From Geosiphon pyriformis (Eukaryota > Glomeromycota > Glomeromycetes > Archaeosporales > Geosiphonaceae), in the NCBI GenBank assembly GCA_016748015.1, contig JAAOMT010000470.1, positions 62,001 to 126,000 of the forward strand: 64,000 nucleotides of DNA. Reading direction: 5' to 3'. How positions within the stretch are numbered: the stretch's first letter is position 1; each line of letters starts with the position of its first letter. Under the pieces are notes generated by a model that was not told the DNA's origin, did no database searches, and saw only the letters and a program-made list of their open reading frames with translations. Shown in pieces: positions 12,048 to 24,480 of this stretch. Both the position numbers and the translations under genes were made by a program.

Positions 12048-12870
12048 TCATTGAATTTGAGCTTCTTGGGTTAGATATGTGTGGCTTGCAATTTGGTGGT
12101 ATGTCTCTATCTTATTTTCATAGTTGAATCTAGTTAATTCCATTGTATATTCAATGTACTTAGCTTCTTTCATTTGATGGACATCTTTCTGTATGGCTTT
12201 ATTAATTAAAGCCATTGCTAAATCAAAGATCATTTCAGCATCATGAAAATAGTGGTAAAGTTTGTTGAGAGCACTGTTATATGCTGCATCAAAAGGTGTT
12301 TCTCTTTTAACTTTTTCCGAAATTGATAAAGCATATTGGCAGGTTTGGTCACATACTTCTCCTCTTATTGCAACATTAATCCAGTTACATTCTTCTGGTA
12401 GCATATCTTTACATGTAAAACAAGAAGTATTGTCCTATTTTCTACTTTTTTTGGGATATCTAAATCGTTCTCAATAGCATGTTTTACAAAAGTAACAGGT
12501 GTGAGTTTCATATTTTTCTTCTAAAGAAATACATGCTTCCATTAATAAAAGTTTCTTTTTGCAATCTCTGTATTTGAGTGGGATATAGGATAGTTGTTTC
12601 CTTGGTTCTGGTGTAGAGTATTAAACAACATTCTATCTTTTGGTTTTCTCAAAGATTTCTTGTTCCGTTTCTTTGGCCCAACTGGATGTTGATCTAAGAA
12701 CCATAAAGGTTTCAATGGTTGGTAGTTCTTTTTTCTCTTCAAATTCGAATACTGGGGTTTTTTCAGATTTTTTATTAAAGGTACCACAGATGGCAGGTAT
12801 TTTGATATATTGTCTTTAGTATGAAATCTTCAATTCTTGGATTTCCCAGTCTAAATTTGCATTGGCCTTA
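12048..12870 (-). pseudogene. E1 Cys-rich (CxxC) region between protease and dUTPase
   Basis: The minus strand reads CYFCKTC at about 12,510, CFTCKDMLPEEC at about 12,405 and CDQTC at about 12,350, then a helical stretch of about 90 residues (12,330-12,048). Spaced CxxC pairs suggest one or more zinc ribbons. E2 has an equivalent region (25,799-26,400) with more Cys pairs preserved. The role is unknown; it is not part of a standard Ty3/Gypsy polyprotein. Two stops interrupt the frame here. Confidence 0.65.
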
Positions 12871-12899
12871 AGAAGCTAATTATTTCTGACTAAAGCTTG

Positions 12900-13424
12900 G
12901 TATTAGGGTGTATCCATGACTAAAACTTTGACTGGAATGGTGATTCCATCAATGGTGAATGGAAAATTGTCAATTTCTTCTACTGGTGTCTTTTTTATAC
13001 CATCTGCTGTAACAATTACAGTTTGGGCTGGTCTGTCAACAGTTCTTTGAAGCTGTTGTATTAACTGATAGGTGATAATACTTTTAGCTGATCTATTGTC
13101 TAAGATTAACCGAATTGGTTTTCCTTCAACTTCAGCTTTAGTATACATTGCTGTAATTGCTTTTTGTTCATTAACTGCTGCATTGCTAAGCAAGAATGGT
13201 GATTCATTGGCTTCAAATTCGAATGGGAAGATATCTGAAAGGTTGGCATTCTGGAGAATCTGGGCCAGTAAAATAGTATTGTTGGAAGAATTTGATCTTA
13301 GTGCTGTAACTTCACTTTTAGAAAGTACAGATTGTTGAAAATCTGATCCTTCAGGTATTGTAAGATAATTGGGTTGAGTGTAATAGTGATTGGGTTTTTG
13401 CTGACCAGAATTTCGGAGAACCAA
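12900..13424 (-). pseudogene. E1 retropepsin (protease)
   Basis: A 173-codon frame containing AEVEGKPIRLILDNRSAKSI, the position of the retropepsin active site, which is normally DSG or DTG; here it is DNR. The ITADG and IPVKVLVMDTP blocks follow, as in retropepsin-like domains of fungal Ty3/Gypsy elements. In E2 the same site is DSR. The loss of Gly after Asp should abolish activity. It would cleave the Gag-Pol polyprotein in an intact relative. Confidence 0.8.
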
Positions 13425-13499
13425 TTGGTTATTTGAATTGATTTTGTTGTTATTATTCTGAAATTGATTTTGGGGTGTGAATTAGTTATATTGAACTGA

Positions 13500-15167
13500 T
13501 TTTCTGACTGCTACTTAATATTATTGAGTGAATGGTATCTGATATTGCTGCATTGGTAAAGGTTGCTGATATTGTTGCTGCATTGGTTGTGGAGCTGGTT
13601 AATAATAACCATTTTAATTTTGTGGTCTTGGTGAATAATAAGTTGGTAGTAGAGGTTGGTAATAAGATTGTTGTAGTGAAGAGTAACGTAGATTATTCCT
13701 GTTTTGTTGGTCTCTTTGCAATTTCCTGCAATTTCGTTTCCAGTGTTCTGAGATTCCACAATAATGACAATTTTAAGGTTGGTTGTTAGATGGTGATCCA
13801 AAGCTGTTTTGGTTATGTTGTTGTGGAAGTTGGTTTGTAAAGTAGCTTTCAACCTTTTTTGTAAGTTAGTCTATCTTTTTTTCAGCTGTTAAACTGGTTT
13901 CTCTAATGGCTAGGTTGACAAGTTTGGTGTAGTTTGTTTCTTCTATTGCTATTTTATAGTTCTTTGCATGTTTAATGGCAGTTGCTAAGTCTGCTGATGC
14001 ATGTAAACAGACTTTTTTAATCAATTTGTCTTTTAATCTTGCTATGAACTGATTCAAAATCTGGGCATCAGAATAGTAATTATTGGTTTCTAATTGTCAA
14101 ATTCATTGAAGAAGTTTGTTAAATCTTCCAAAATAGGTTATAACAGTTTCAGATGTTTCTTGTTTGATATTGCAAAAGCAATTGCAAAGAGTGATAGAGA
14201 TGTTATTATCAGTGAATTGTTGTAAGAAAACATCTTTGAATGCTTGCCAGTTTTCAAATAGTTCTCCTAAGTTTTCAAACCATTCTTCTGCAGTTCCTTG
14301 GAGAAAATATGGAATTGCTTTGAGCATTCTTGCTGTATTCCAACTATTTGTATCTCCTGCTTTCTGAACTTTGTTAAACCATTCTTGAGGGCTGATATCA
14401 TTGTCTTCACCAGTAAATTCTGGGATTTTTGCAATATAAGCAGTTGCCATTTCTTCTTCATTTTCTGCAGTTTTTTTTTGTTCTGATTCTGTTTCTTCAC
14501 TTTCCAAGTTTTTTGAATAATTACTTTCGTTTTCTTGTAAGTATTCAATAATATTGGTGCTTGTTAATATGGGTTCCTGCTGTTGAGTAGAATTTTTAAG
14601 TGACTGAAAATCTTCTGGTCTGGAAAAATGGTTGAATGATAAATTTGGTGTTTGTAGTTAAGCAAGTGAAATTGGAAATGGTGTAATAAAAAGTGGTAAT
14701 TTGATATTGGTTCCTTGTTCAGGTGTTTGTAAGTGTTTGGTAGTTGTTTTTGGTAGTATTGGAGTATTTGGAGTAGTTCTTAAGTATTGTTTCACTTTTT
14801 GTTTGTCTTTGTTGCTTCTTTCTGTTTCTGATTTAAAGTCAAGAGAGTATTTGGGCTGTACTGAGTATTTTTTTTCACAATACTCAATAATGTTAAAATT
14901 AAGTTCTTGGAAGTAAGTAGCAAGTGTTTTACTGTTCAGGTCTTTTGTTTTCAGTTGTGAATAGTGCACTAAATTATTGTAGAGATTGTTTCTGACTTCT
15001 GAAATGTTGTAGTTTCCAAAAAGATAGTTGTTAATGTGATTTTCAATGTATTGGTATAGTGATTTCTTGAAAATTTCAATTCCGTCTTGGATGTTAAATT
15101 TTTGCTTGCAGTGAGTGTAGATTGATTGATAATACTCTAGAGTTGTTGTGTCTGGTGTGGTCGCCAC
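13500..15167 (-). pseudogene. E1 gag with CCHC zinc knuckle
   Basis: Starts at 15,167 (MATTPDTTTLEYYQ), about 45 bases after the primer-binding site. The first frame stops at 14,658. A second piece, 14,507-14,103, is the capsid-like retrotransposon gag core (WFNKVQKAGDTNSWN, LQGTAEEWFENLGE, AFKDVFLQQF). A third covers 14,057-13,866. The nucleocapsid knuckle CHYCGISEHWKRNC (CX2CX4HX4C) is read at about 13,780-13,735 in another frame, so at least one frameshift is present. A Gln/Tyr-rich tail follows. The protein would form the particle and package element RNA. Confidence 0.82.
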
Positions 15168-15199
15168 TTTGAAGTTGTTATTGCTGTGTTATTTCTGTG

Positions 15200-15212
15200 G
15201 GAAAGCACCAAA
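15200..15212 (-). promoter_or_regulatory. E1 primer-binding site
   Basis: TTTGGTGCTTTCC on the minus strand, immediately after the LTR end TAACA. E2 has TTTGGTGCTCTCT in the same place, and the shared position confirms where both LTRs end. The tRNA used is not identified. Confidence 0.65.
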
Positions 15213-16157
15213 TGTTACTAGAGGTTTTTGGTCTCTTTTCTTGAATGTTGTAAATGTTGATTTGCTGTGAATTTACGTTTTCAGGAAGTAGTTGAACCTC
15301 CAGTAACTGAATTTATCTTCAAATTATCTCCTATAATTTGAACTGCTAGGCTTATAAGTAGAATGGCCAATTCCTTGCCAGTTACTTTATGTAGTTACAT
15401 TGTAGTAAATATTAACTCTTTCTCAGGAATTGTTCATTTGAAAGCTTACTAAAAATGTGTAGTACTTTGCTGTAAAAGTCAACTCTTTTACAGGAATCTT
15501 GTCTGTAGGCTGCCCTAATAATTGTAATAAGAAAATAAAATAAAAATAAAAAAAATATAAAAAAAATAAAATTTTATTAAGGGAAACGTTTTCTATCCAG
15601 ACCTGGAGTCACTAACAGACTATTGAAATTGGTAGCTAATCAATTTCAAAATGTTAGTTGTGTTGAGGGAGTTTCAAGTGGAATAATTTAAGGATTTGTT
15701 TTTCAAATATTTAATTTTTATTTGAATGTGTAAAAGATGATTTGTTTTAATTAAGATATCTAAAATAAAGTATTATGATAAGATACTATGAAAAGATACA
15801 TTTTTTTGAAGAGAAAAGCTCTTCTTTTATACAACTTGTTGTAGTACTAGTTTTTGAACTTGCACTTTTCTCTTTGCTACAATTTGGGTAAACTAAAGAT
15901 ATATTTTGGTGAACTACAAGTTATTTCACTGAACTATTAATTATTTTGGCAAAATTTTCATTAATTTCAGCAAATTTTGATTATGTTAAATGGTTCAGAG
16001 TATTGTGTAATTTAATTATCTTAATTTTTAGAATACAAATCGGATTATTGATTAAATAATAAATGATAATCGAAATAATAATAATATATGCTAATTAATA
16101 ATAGAAATTATAAAGATAATTTCATGCTAATTAATAGCTAAAATTCTACTGATAACA
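15213..16157 (-). repeat. E1 5' LTR (complete, 945 bp)
   Basis: Starts TGTTATCAGTAG and ends TAACA, matching the TG...CA ends of Ty3/Gypsy LTRs. It is the only unbroken copy and shows that the two separate 3' LTR pieces (6,622-7,290 and 21,678-21,961) were once joined, with about 20 bp between them. Confidence 0.86.
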
Positions 16158-16218
16158 ACGACTATCTCTGATTGGCTAATTTGTATGCTAATATATTTCC
16201 TATATTTTATTAGTAACA
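16158..16218 (-). repeat. First 61 bp of the E2 5' LTR
   Basis: On the minus strand TGTTACTAATAAAATATAGG, ending GAGATAGTCGT, lies between LINE codons (SVCH) and the start of E1. The intact E2 3' LTR begins with nearly the same 58 bp at 28,475-28,532 (ends GAGGTAGC) and continues as TGTAGTAAATG, which here appears at 21,963, right after E1. E1 therefore inserted in this LTR; CTGT/TCGT may be the decayed duplication. Confidence 0.78.
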
Positions 16219-16950
16219 ATGACAAACTGAATAATAAATATCATAAACAAAATGTCTGGAATTGTCAGAAACAACACTACCATTAGCCATTATAAAGCAT
16301 TTACTCAAGCGAGAAAGAAAATATTAATTAGAAAAATAAGCATCATCAGCAATTGCATTAGTGCACTTATTCTCTAAAATACCAGAGTAATCTTTAACCT
16401 TATGCCAGCTGACTTTCTGATTCTTACTGTGAATAACATTGACAATATGACAATGTTTGACTCAACACTAATTACAAAAGTTGGGACACACCAGACCCAA
16501 TTCTGACCTACAGGCATCCAAAACAGATTAACTATCCAAAAACAATTTAACAAAGCTCAGTAAAGAGATACTCTCCAGAGCCAGTACAATAGCCTACAAT
16601 TCTGCAAAAGTAGATGACATCAAACCTGACATACCAATACCCAAACCCAAATCAATGTCTTTGAAAAAAGTGGCAGTACCAGCTCTACAGCCAACTGTGT
16701 CCAGACCATTAAGAAATCCATCTGTATATACTGACAAACTGTCAGTACCAACTTGTGAGAAACAATCACAAACAGAAACAAAATTACAAGATTCAAAAAT
16801 GTTCAAAAAACCAACACCATTCAAAACTGAGGGATGAGTAAAAGAGTAATTTCTACCATTAAGAAACACAACAGAAAGCTTGAATCATTCAAGAATAGAG
16901 CCACAGGGGTCTAATCTCTTTCAATGCTTGAAGGTGTGCCAATCAGAAAC
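16219..16950 (-). pseudogene. LINE RNase H domain
   Basis: The minus strand reads SLSVYTDGFLNG (first catalytic Asp), SSTFAEL (Glu) and KLFLDS (second Asp), the RNase H pattern found in some LINE polyproteins. It continues through SWHKVKDYSG and DNSRHFVYDIYYSVCH to 16,219, where the LTR of E2 interrupts it. The continuation is at 29,307 on the plus strand. This domain removes the RNA strand of the RNA:DNA hybrid in active elements. A stop follows FAEL. Confidence 0.82.
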
Positions 16951-17589
16951 AGAACCATGACAATCACAAAGTTGATCCACAAAGACAATACCATACTGTC
17001 AGAAAAAAGAGAAAAACCTAAGAAACCGTAACTTGCCAAGAACAGTAGACATAGAGACCCCACTACGAAACTAAAAAAAATTGGCCAAAGAGCCACCCAA
17101 GAATAAATTGCAATCAAGAAAAATGTGAATCATGCCCATTAGAAAGTTATTAGAAGCATTAACATGAATACAAACAGGAAAACTCAATAGATAAACAGGG
17201 CATTAGCACAAAACTTGTAAGTTATGAGATCTGTAAAAGAACAAACAATCCAGAATACCACCAGAGTTTGCAAAACTAACAAGAGAGGCCACTTTGCTTT
17301 CAGACTAAACTTGAAAAAAAAACTTCAAACCATAAAAGAAAGGGTGATGAATTGTATCACTAAGAAAATTAAGAGATAGGCCGAATTTAAACTTTAAGCC
17401 CTTATGAATCAAAGCATTCCACTTTTTGCACATACCAATGGAAACAAAGCTAAACTGCATTCTATAACTAACTATAAGATAAAGAACTGCCAATACCAAA
17501 TATAAGAACTGCTTATCTGAGACAGCTTTTTTTAAAACCAGATTGATAAAAAAACAAACATCCAAATTTGCCTTCACCAAACTAGGCTT

Positions 17590-18670
17590 TGATAGACCCT
17601 CAGTTGAGAGAAAATACCTAAATATTAATGAAATTCACTCTTTTTAGCAATAGAAATTGGCAAGCCACTGATAAAAGAGAAGGATTGCTGACTCTGCTAT
17701 TGATAAGAATGACCACTGTTTTGTTATTATTGATAGAAATGTTATTTATCTAAAAAAATTCATTAATAATATCAAAAATATGTTGAGTAGGTGCCTAATT
17801 ACTACCAACCCAAATTGTATCATCAACAAAAACACCAGCAGCAAAAAAAAAAGAAAGTCCAGCCTGGGACTCAGCACGACCATTTCTTGAAATAAAATGA
17901 GAACTTAATTTATAACCACATATGCTTTTCTGTCTCTTGACTTTACATAGCAGAAGATCATAAAATATACACCACAGAAAAAAAGAAAAGACCTCCTCTT
18001 AGTTCAAATCATTATGCACACAATAACCATCCATTAATCTAAAGTCTGTCATTACCCTGTTGGTACAATTTTTATAAATACCATTAAAAAACTGAATGAA
18101 CTTGTCACACATCTTGATTCTAACCAAACTTTTTTTGAGATGTTCCCAGCTGACTGAATTGTATGCTTTCTGCATATTCTGCAAAACCAGCCAGAGCTCC
18201 CAATTTTTTTCTAATGTATCCTCAACCACTAATCCAATTGCAAAAATAGAAGACTAAGTCATTGTACTTTTCAAAACCAAAAAATTGTCCCCATAAAGAA
18301 TGTCGAAAGTACTGCATGCCAAAGAGATCCTATCAGAAAGAATCTTGGAAAGAATTTTATAAGTTGTCTTGATTAAAGCAATAGGGTGGATATTTATGAG
18401 AACACCCTTCCACTCATATGGTTTAGGAATTATTGAAACTCAAGCTTTTTTCCAAAATCCAGGCACTGATTCACAAGATAGACAAAAATTCAAAAGCACC
18501 AAAAGCATATCCAGAATTGATTTGTTACAATGTTTCCAAAGCTCATTTGTGATACCCAAAAGACCAGCAGCTTTGCCATTAGGCAGATTGAAAATCACAT
18601 CAAGCAGTTCACTAAACTCAACTGAATACATTACACCAGAAAAAATCTCATCAAAAACATAATCTAACGG
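17590..18670 (-). pseudogene. LINE reverse transcriptase
   Basis: Reads NLPNGKAAGLLGITNELWK at 18,590-18,535 (RT block 1 of LINEs), then LVLQNMQKAYNSVSWEHL at 18,190-18,135 and the catalytic FVDD in VFVDDTIWVGS at about 17,835-17,805. This order and spacing is typical of non-LTR RTs. The catalytic Asp pair is intact, but stops and frameshifts occur between blocks. Downstream, 17,580-16,900, is the thumb/linker region leading to RNase H. Confidence 0.85.
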
Positions 18671-19329
18671 CCAATATTGTTAAGGCTAAACATCAGAGAC
18701 ATTAGCAATCACATCATGCTTCCTGGTCCAATCTTTCATAATAATGTCTACCTTAAACTTAACTAAATCAGGCTCCAAAATAAGCTCATCATTAACAACC
18801 AGATAGTTTAGAACCACTTTGCCAAAAGAACACTCCTAATATTATGACTTTTATTTGTTTCAAAGCTTTCCATTTTCTTATCTATAGCAGCTTTAATGTT
18901 TGCTTCCTTAGCTGTCAGAGATTCAGCAAACTTGGACACATGATAAGATTTCCTTATGTCAAAGAGAACAGAATAAACATGATTAGAAATCACACCAGAG
19001 TTAATGAGATTCTAAACAACTGAGGCCTTGATATTGTCCAAAAAGTCTCAGCACTTTATAAGGGAAACAAAACTAACAACACTTCTCTTATAAGAGGCCT
19101 TAACAATTTTCAAAACCAAAAGCTCCAACTTATAAAACTTTGAAGAAACTTTGGTAAAAACACTATCAAAATTCTTGAATCATTTCTTTCTAAATATTTC
19201 ATTTGCCAAAAAAGTCATTATTCTGCATAAAACATCCCACATGGCATTCAGATCTGAAAACTTGACAGCAGCAGTGAACTTGTCAGAGAACATTCCAGCA
19301 TTGACCAACATGGCATTTTTAAAATTTTC

Positions 19330-20100
19330 TCACTTATTGTCATCAGCACTCTTGAAATTAAACTTCCAACAATCCTTATTAATCTGTTTATAAAAAGAGT
19401 TTAACTGCACATCCAGCAAACCATCCAGACCCACCAACACAGAAATGGCTTGGTAATTAGTGTTAAAGTACTCACTAACATCCATAACACTGCATTCTAA
19501 AACTGCATTGACCAAATTAAAAGAAACCAATACATAATCAATTGTTTTTTTTACATCCCTTGAATTCTCCCACATGAGAACTTTTACTACCAAACTACCA
19601 AGCAGAGAATTGACTAGTCCCAGATCAAGACACCTTTTAAAACTAGTACATTTATGCAAACCGTCTTCATTGAAATTTCTATTAAGAATGATAAAAAAAA
19701 ATTTATTTACAGCCTTTGCAATGAAAGAGTTGATTTCACTAATCTGAAAGAACCAAATTACTAAAGAAACACCAGCATATAGCCCCAAAATTGACATAGA
19801 AAGTTTATTTTTAAAAAGCAACTTAATAGACAGGAGCTGACCAAGTACCTCAGAAACTTTGCACACATGTTGTGCTAGAGAAATGTTCATAATAATCACG
19901 ACACCAAAGCCCATATGACCAGAATTCAAACCAGAAGTAAAAACTCAGACACCACTAAACTTATTCATAATTCAAAGACAAATCTTGTCTTTTAACTTAG
20001 TTTCAGTAATAATAGAGATCAAATTGTTCATATCCTTATGCCAACAAATGATATTATTTTGTTTTGCAAGATTGTTCATTCCCCTAACATTATAGGTAGC
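19330..20100 (-). pseudogene. LINE APE-type endonuclease
   Basis: From about 20,100 the frame reads NVRGMNNLAKQN, then ITETKLKDK with the conserved Glu, and after a stop the 199-codon stretch 19,929-19,330. Here NRNFNEDG stands where endonucleases have GDFN, so the catalytic Asp is lost, and TIDYVLVS follows, the usual xxIDYVxxS block. APE endonucleases nick the target DNA to prime LINE insertion. Confidence 0.8.
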
Positions 20101-20123
20101 AACTTTCCAAACTAAATTACTTA

Positions 20124-21677
20124 TTAAAAAGGAGAAGGAGCTAATGAATCCAAACTAGAACACAAAAAGTCTAATCTTGTCAATACCAAATCAACCAAAA
20201 CTTTCAGAGCCATTATTTTCGATTTCAAACCACCCACTTTGGTGGTAAGAATCTTTGAATTGCTTAAACTTAGTTTAGGGCCAGTATTTCCAACCACCAG
20301 AGGAGAAAGAGAAGGAAGCACTACCATGCTATCCACAACTATATCTGAATTCAGAGCCAAATTTGAAGAAGAGGCAACAATTGAAAAGAGAACACAAGAT
20401 AGAAATGACAATAGTACCAATTCCACAAAGCTCAATTTTCTTAAAATCTTAGAGATTTGATCTGATAAAAGCTCCACAGAGTGCTCTAAAGAAGTCATGT
20501 AGTCAGCCAAACCAGAATTATTAAGAGGGTTAGAGGCCATCACCAAGAGTTTTGCACCTAAAAATAAACCAACACCAAAAAAAGCTGACAAGGCCACATG
20601 AAAAAGAGAACCACCTGCAATTTGAGCCCAAGTTTTTTCACCAAAAAAAACTGGGTAAGCAACTGGAGCCTGTTTTTTTTTTATAAATATTAGCTAAACA
20701 GACTTGATCCTGAAAAGATATCATTTGCTTACAATGAACCCCATAGTTTCTACCAACCAAACACACATCAGAAACATAACCAAATTGTTTACAGTTGGCA
20801 CAACAAGCCAAAGAAAGACCAGCCCAACACAAATTCACACTCTTATAAACTGGAACAGAACTAACAGCAGCCAATTTGGATGCTACATCAGCAAAACACA
20901 CTACTATACATCTGTCATGCACATATAAACTGGGATTATGGCCAATGAAACAAGTTTTCTTATCATATGATTCCAACAAACCAAAAAGATTATGTGCCAT
21001 AGTACTTATTAACAAAGTGTACAACAAAGTCCGATGGCAATCCCTTACTATCCACAATTCTTTGTCATTCATTGCCAATGCAACATAAACAAAATTTTTA
21101 CTCATGAGAACTAATCATTTGGAAACAACTGATCTAGCCACATCTGATGACTCAAATTCTATTAAAGCTTTTTGCCAAAGCCCAATCAGTTGTATTCTAA
21201 TCAAAATCACCTGGCCAAATTTAGAAAACACTAACACAATCACTGATTTGGAAAGATCTACTGGGATCTTCTTGACTATTACTTTCTGATCTAAACAGCT
21301 ATTTACTTTTCTTAGATCATTATTAACAATAATTTTCTCACAGATTGCCAATTTCTTTGTCTTATTTATACTAAACTCAGATATAAATAAAGCTCTGATA
21401 ATTTCTGGAAATTTTGAGGAAGTTGATGCTCTCTTCAAAACCATTAATTCAATAGAAGATTTTTTTGATTGCAATTAACTTATCATTATTTGTTTTTTTA
21501 GGCACAGTAGACAACTCAATATTTAATGTGAATGATTTGACTAACTTGAAGCTATGTTTCTCCAGAACACGTGACCTAACAGGTGGCAGCTGATTGAAAC
21601 CAATGAACTTTAGAGAAAGAAGACTTAGCACACTCTTATTATCACTCATAGTGTCAAACATTGAAGCCTTCAGAAGG
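20124..21677 (-). pseudogene. LINE ORF1, central and C-terminal part
   Basis: Three blocks in order on the minus strand. 21,677-21,449 opens LLKASMFDTMSD, the continuation of the N-terminus stranded at 6,621. 21,474-21,115 and 21,105-20,638 follow, with a knuckle-like CCANCKQFGYVSDVC (CX2CX4-Y-X4C: the His of CCHC is Tyr, one transition away) near 20,800. 20,597-20,124 is a low-complexity C-terminal region with heptad-like hydrophobics (VELLSDQISKILRKLS). The protein would bind element RNA. Several frame breaks are present. Confidence 0.78.
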
Positions 21678-21961
21678 TCCTATAGAAGAGTTGACTATTA
21701 CAGCAAAGTAACTATACATTTTTAGTGAGCTTCCAAACAAGCAATTCCTGGAAAAGAGTTGACATTTATTACAACGTAACTACATAAAGTAACTGGCAAA
21801 AAATTGGCCATTCTACTTATAAGCCCAGCAGTTCAAATTATAGGAGATAATTTGAAGATACATTCAGTTACTGGAGGTCCAATTACTTCCTGAAAACGTA
21901 AATTCACAGCAAATTAACATTTACAACATTCAAAAAAAGAGACCAAAAACCTTTGATAACA
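21678..21961 (+). repeat. E1 3' LTR, last 284 bp (relocated)
   Basis: Reads TCCTATAGAAGAGTTGAC to GATAACA. It is the reverse complement, with scattered changes, of 15,213-15,492 in the intact 5' LTR. It is followed by one base and then the body of the E2 5' LTR. It is the downstream half of the LTR whose first half is at 6,622-7,290. Confidence 0.84.
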
Positions 21962-21962
21962 C

Positions 21963-22720
21963 TGTAGTAAATGTGGAATTCCAAGATTTCTTTCATAAAG
22001 ATTTACAGAATTCCAGAAATTTCAGGATTCTCGTACAAAGAATTACAAGATTCCAGAATTCCAGAATTTTTGTTGTGAAAAATTGAGAAATTGAGAAATC
22101 TTAATTATGTATATATAGCAGTAGTACTAGAAAGAGAAAAGACAGAATCTTTTAGTTAAAGACCTTTCTATTTAAATGTAAATCTAAACAACCTTCTACA
22201 TCACAAATATCAAATAAATAATTATTCAATATCTCAAATTCACTCTCCACTATTAACATTTTATATTGATAATAATTAATACTTAACCACACTGGAACAA
22301 TAGCTCTTGATCATGGCTATTAATGGGATACTAACTATTATTGCCTTGGCTTATTCTTTATTTTTCTTTCTTTTCTTTATTTTTTTATTTTTTTATTTCT
22401 TTTGTTTATTAACTTGATTAAAGGATTCACACGTGGAGGTACTGACATCAGAATATAGTGACTGGTAAAAAACCCAAAAATAAGGGTAGAACACTCAATT
22501 AAGGATAGCTTACCAAGAGAAATACTGGCCATTATGCTGAGAAAAAAATTGACAAAACTGTGGTTTCGGGAAGCAATGGATAACACAATTATTAAATTTC
22601 TGTTCATTATATAAAGAACTCTACACCAAAACCTTCAGATATCAACTCCAAAAATACTAATTAAGTATCAAGTTATGGGTTTGTTATTTGACTTGAGATC
22701 CCAAATAATTACTTATAACA
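21963..22720 (+). repeat. E2 5' LTR body (758 bp)
   Basis: From TGTAGTAAATGTGG to TTATAACA; similar throughout to 28,533-29,306. Near its start (about 21,970-22,090) is a cluster of short direct repeats built on GAATTCCAGGATTC-like units, with a different copy arrangement from the 3' LTR. Confidence 0.87.
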
Positions 22721-22735
22721 TTTGGTGCTCTCTGT
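22721..22735 (+). promoter_or_regulatory. E2 primer-binding site
   Basis: TTTGGTGCTCTCTGT directly follows the LTR end TAACA, in the same position and nearly the same sequence as in E1. Confidence 0.65.
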
Positions 22736-22759
22736 GAAGTATAATCTTACAGAGAACCA

Positions 22760-24480
22760 GCACCAACAATCCCATCCAAACAGTGGCAGAATCTGAAAAA
22801 ATAAGAACAAACCATTTAAGATTTGCGAAATCCTTATTCTAACATTATCACATTCATTTTGGATTAACAAATAATAGTTGGCCAACAGAATTAGCTTTCA
22901 ATTGTTACGTTAATGAAAGAATAGTATATTACTTGAAAGGCCAAGGAGATCCAGAATCCGCCTTCAACAATTTCTTCAGTAAATTGCTCCAAAGTACCAC
23001 TCTTCTACAAAACTATCTATTTGCACCCTTAATTACAGAAATAAACCAAGAAATTGAAAAATACACCAAACAGAGATTTTCTATCACTTTTGCTGATAAA
23101 GAAAAAGGAAGGTTACAAACACTAACAGGAACACCAAAGCAAATCTAACTACTCACTTGAAAGAAACAAAGATTTGATTCATCTGTTAACCCATTATATT
23201 ATCACACACCCAAAAGCACTATCAATATAATAAGCACAACTACAACAAACACAACAATACCACTAAACAGAATTTTATTCCAAAGTAAACAAAAGAAAGC
23301 AAAGTTATTAGGAACATATGGCAATTATTTTGAGGGATTTAAATTGCTATCAGAAATTTAATTACCACTACCACAACCAGACTTCGGAGCCATTAGTCTT
23401 TGGAAAATAACTGACTCCAAAGAAGAGGAAAGCAGTGATTAAGAATTTAATAAGCAAAACCTGATTCTAGAAAATTCAGAAATTAAACCTCTGGTTAATC
23501 AAACTCCGGAAAATCAGAACAATCAAAACCCTGATGCAATTAATTAACAACACTTACCTCCAATAATCATGATCAATCTACTACCAGTTCCACCAATTGC
23601 CAAACAACAACAACAGTTACAACCACTATCCCAACAACAAATCCAGCAGCAACCACAACAACAATCAATGGCCTATGCTTCAATTGCCAAAATAAAAAAA
23701 TTTACTGGCAAAGAAGACGATGCCCAAGTATAACTCAATAATGTAGAAAAAGCCATTGCAGCCAATGGATAGAACAATGACAGAGCCCTTCAAAAAATTC
23801 TCTATTTTCTACAGAATACTGCTGACTCATGATATTAGAATTTACCCACTAAACCTCAAATATTCCAAGAATTTAAAATTGCATTTTTAGGATATTTCAG
23901 TAATAATAACAGTATTAATTGCCTGGCTAATGTTTTTACTACAATCAAACAAAGAGAAACTGAAGCAGTTACCACTTACTTGGGACACTTTTATAGGAAT
24001 TTGCGCCAAATTCAAGCAATTTAAGCTGATTATTTTACAGCACTACAGATCCTAAACCAGTTCATTCATGGACTACATAGTAGCCTTCTTCAATGTGTAT
24101 GCCCAATGCACCCACAAATTTTTCAGGATGCAGTCACCAATGTGAGAGATTTTGAATAAGCAGAACTTAAAGCAAATTATGCTCAAGCCATTAACTTAGT
24201 TATGAATAGATCATCTAACTTGGATTCCAAATTAAAACAACTCAGTGATTCAATTAATCAGAAATTAGAAGGATACTTAGCTAACAATCACACAATTTAT
24301 CAACCACTACAATGATGCAATAACTCAGGAAACACAAATCATTTCCAAAATCAGTTACATCTATTATCATTATTATTATTATTATCTTCAAATTAGCTAT
24401 GGCAACAAGAGACATGTGTCTGTCATAACTGTAGTAAACAAGACCACATTAAAGCCAACTGCCAATTTTATAGTAATCAC
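22760..24480 (+). pseudogene. E2 gag
   Basis: The frame reads NCYVNERIVYYLKGQGDP near 22,900, a Gln-rich stretch (repeated QQQ) at 23,600-23,670, a gag core (SMAYASIAKIKKFTG, ILYFLQNTADS, FKIAFLGYF) and the knuckle CHNCSKQDHIKANC (CX2CX4HX4C) at about 24,424-24,465. At least eight in-frame stops are TAA, TAG or TGA at positions where a single C:G to T:A change would give Gln, Arg or Trp. The rest of the frame is open, so decay is mainly by point transitions. Confidence 0.82.

Larger units (their letters stand above)
6622..16157 (-). mobile_element. Ty3/Gypsy retrotransposon E1 with dUTPase
   Basis: Minus-strand LTR element. Order from its 5' end: LTR (16,157-15,213), primer-binding site, gag with CCHC knuckle, retropepsin, Cys-rich CxxC region, dUTPase, RT, RNase H, integrase, extra coding-like region, polypurine tract, 3' LTR (7,290-6,622, with its last 284 bp relocated to 21,678-21,961). 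Domain order PR-RT-RH-IN is Ty3/Gypsy. Frames are broken by stops and frameshifts, the YxDD box is YFDN and the protease DSG is DNR, so it is inactive. It sits inside the 5' LTR of element E2, 61 bp from that LTR's start. Confidence 0.88.
6618..21680. other. Inverted segment of about 15 kb
   Basis: Left junction: LINE ORF1 ending GGAC at 6,618-6,621, then E1 LTR from about 6,622. Right junction: LINE ORF1 resuming on the minus strand up to about 21,677, then the missing 3' part of that same E1 LTR starting TCCTATAGAAG at 21,678. Flipping the segment back joins VLDN to LLKAS in the LINE, joins the two halves of the E1 3' LTR, and places the 61-bp head of the E2 5' LTR upstream of the rest of that LTR. 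GGAC/GTCC occurs at both junctions. About 20 bp of LTR present in the intact copy (15,490-15,515) are missing at the breakpoint. A misassembly across repeats could give the same picture. Confidence 0.75.

Noticed and set aside
13532-13789. 85-codon forward frame in E1
   Set aside because: Antisense shadow of the gag knuckle and Gln-rich tail on the minus strand.
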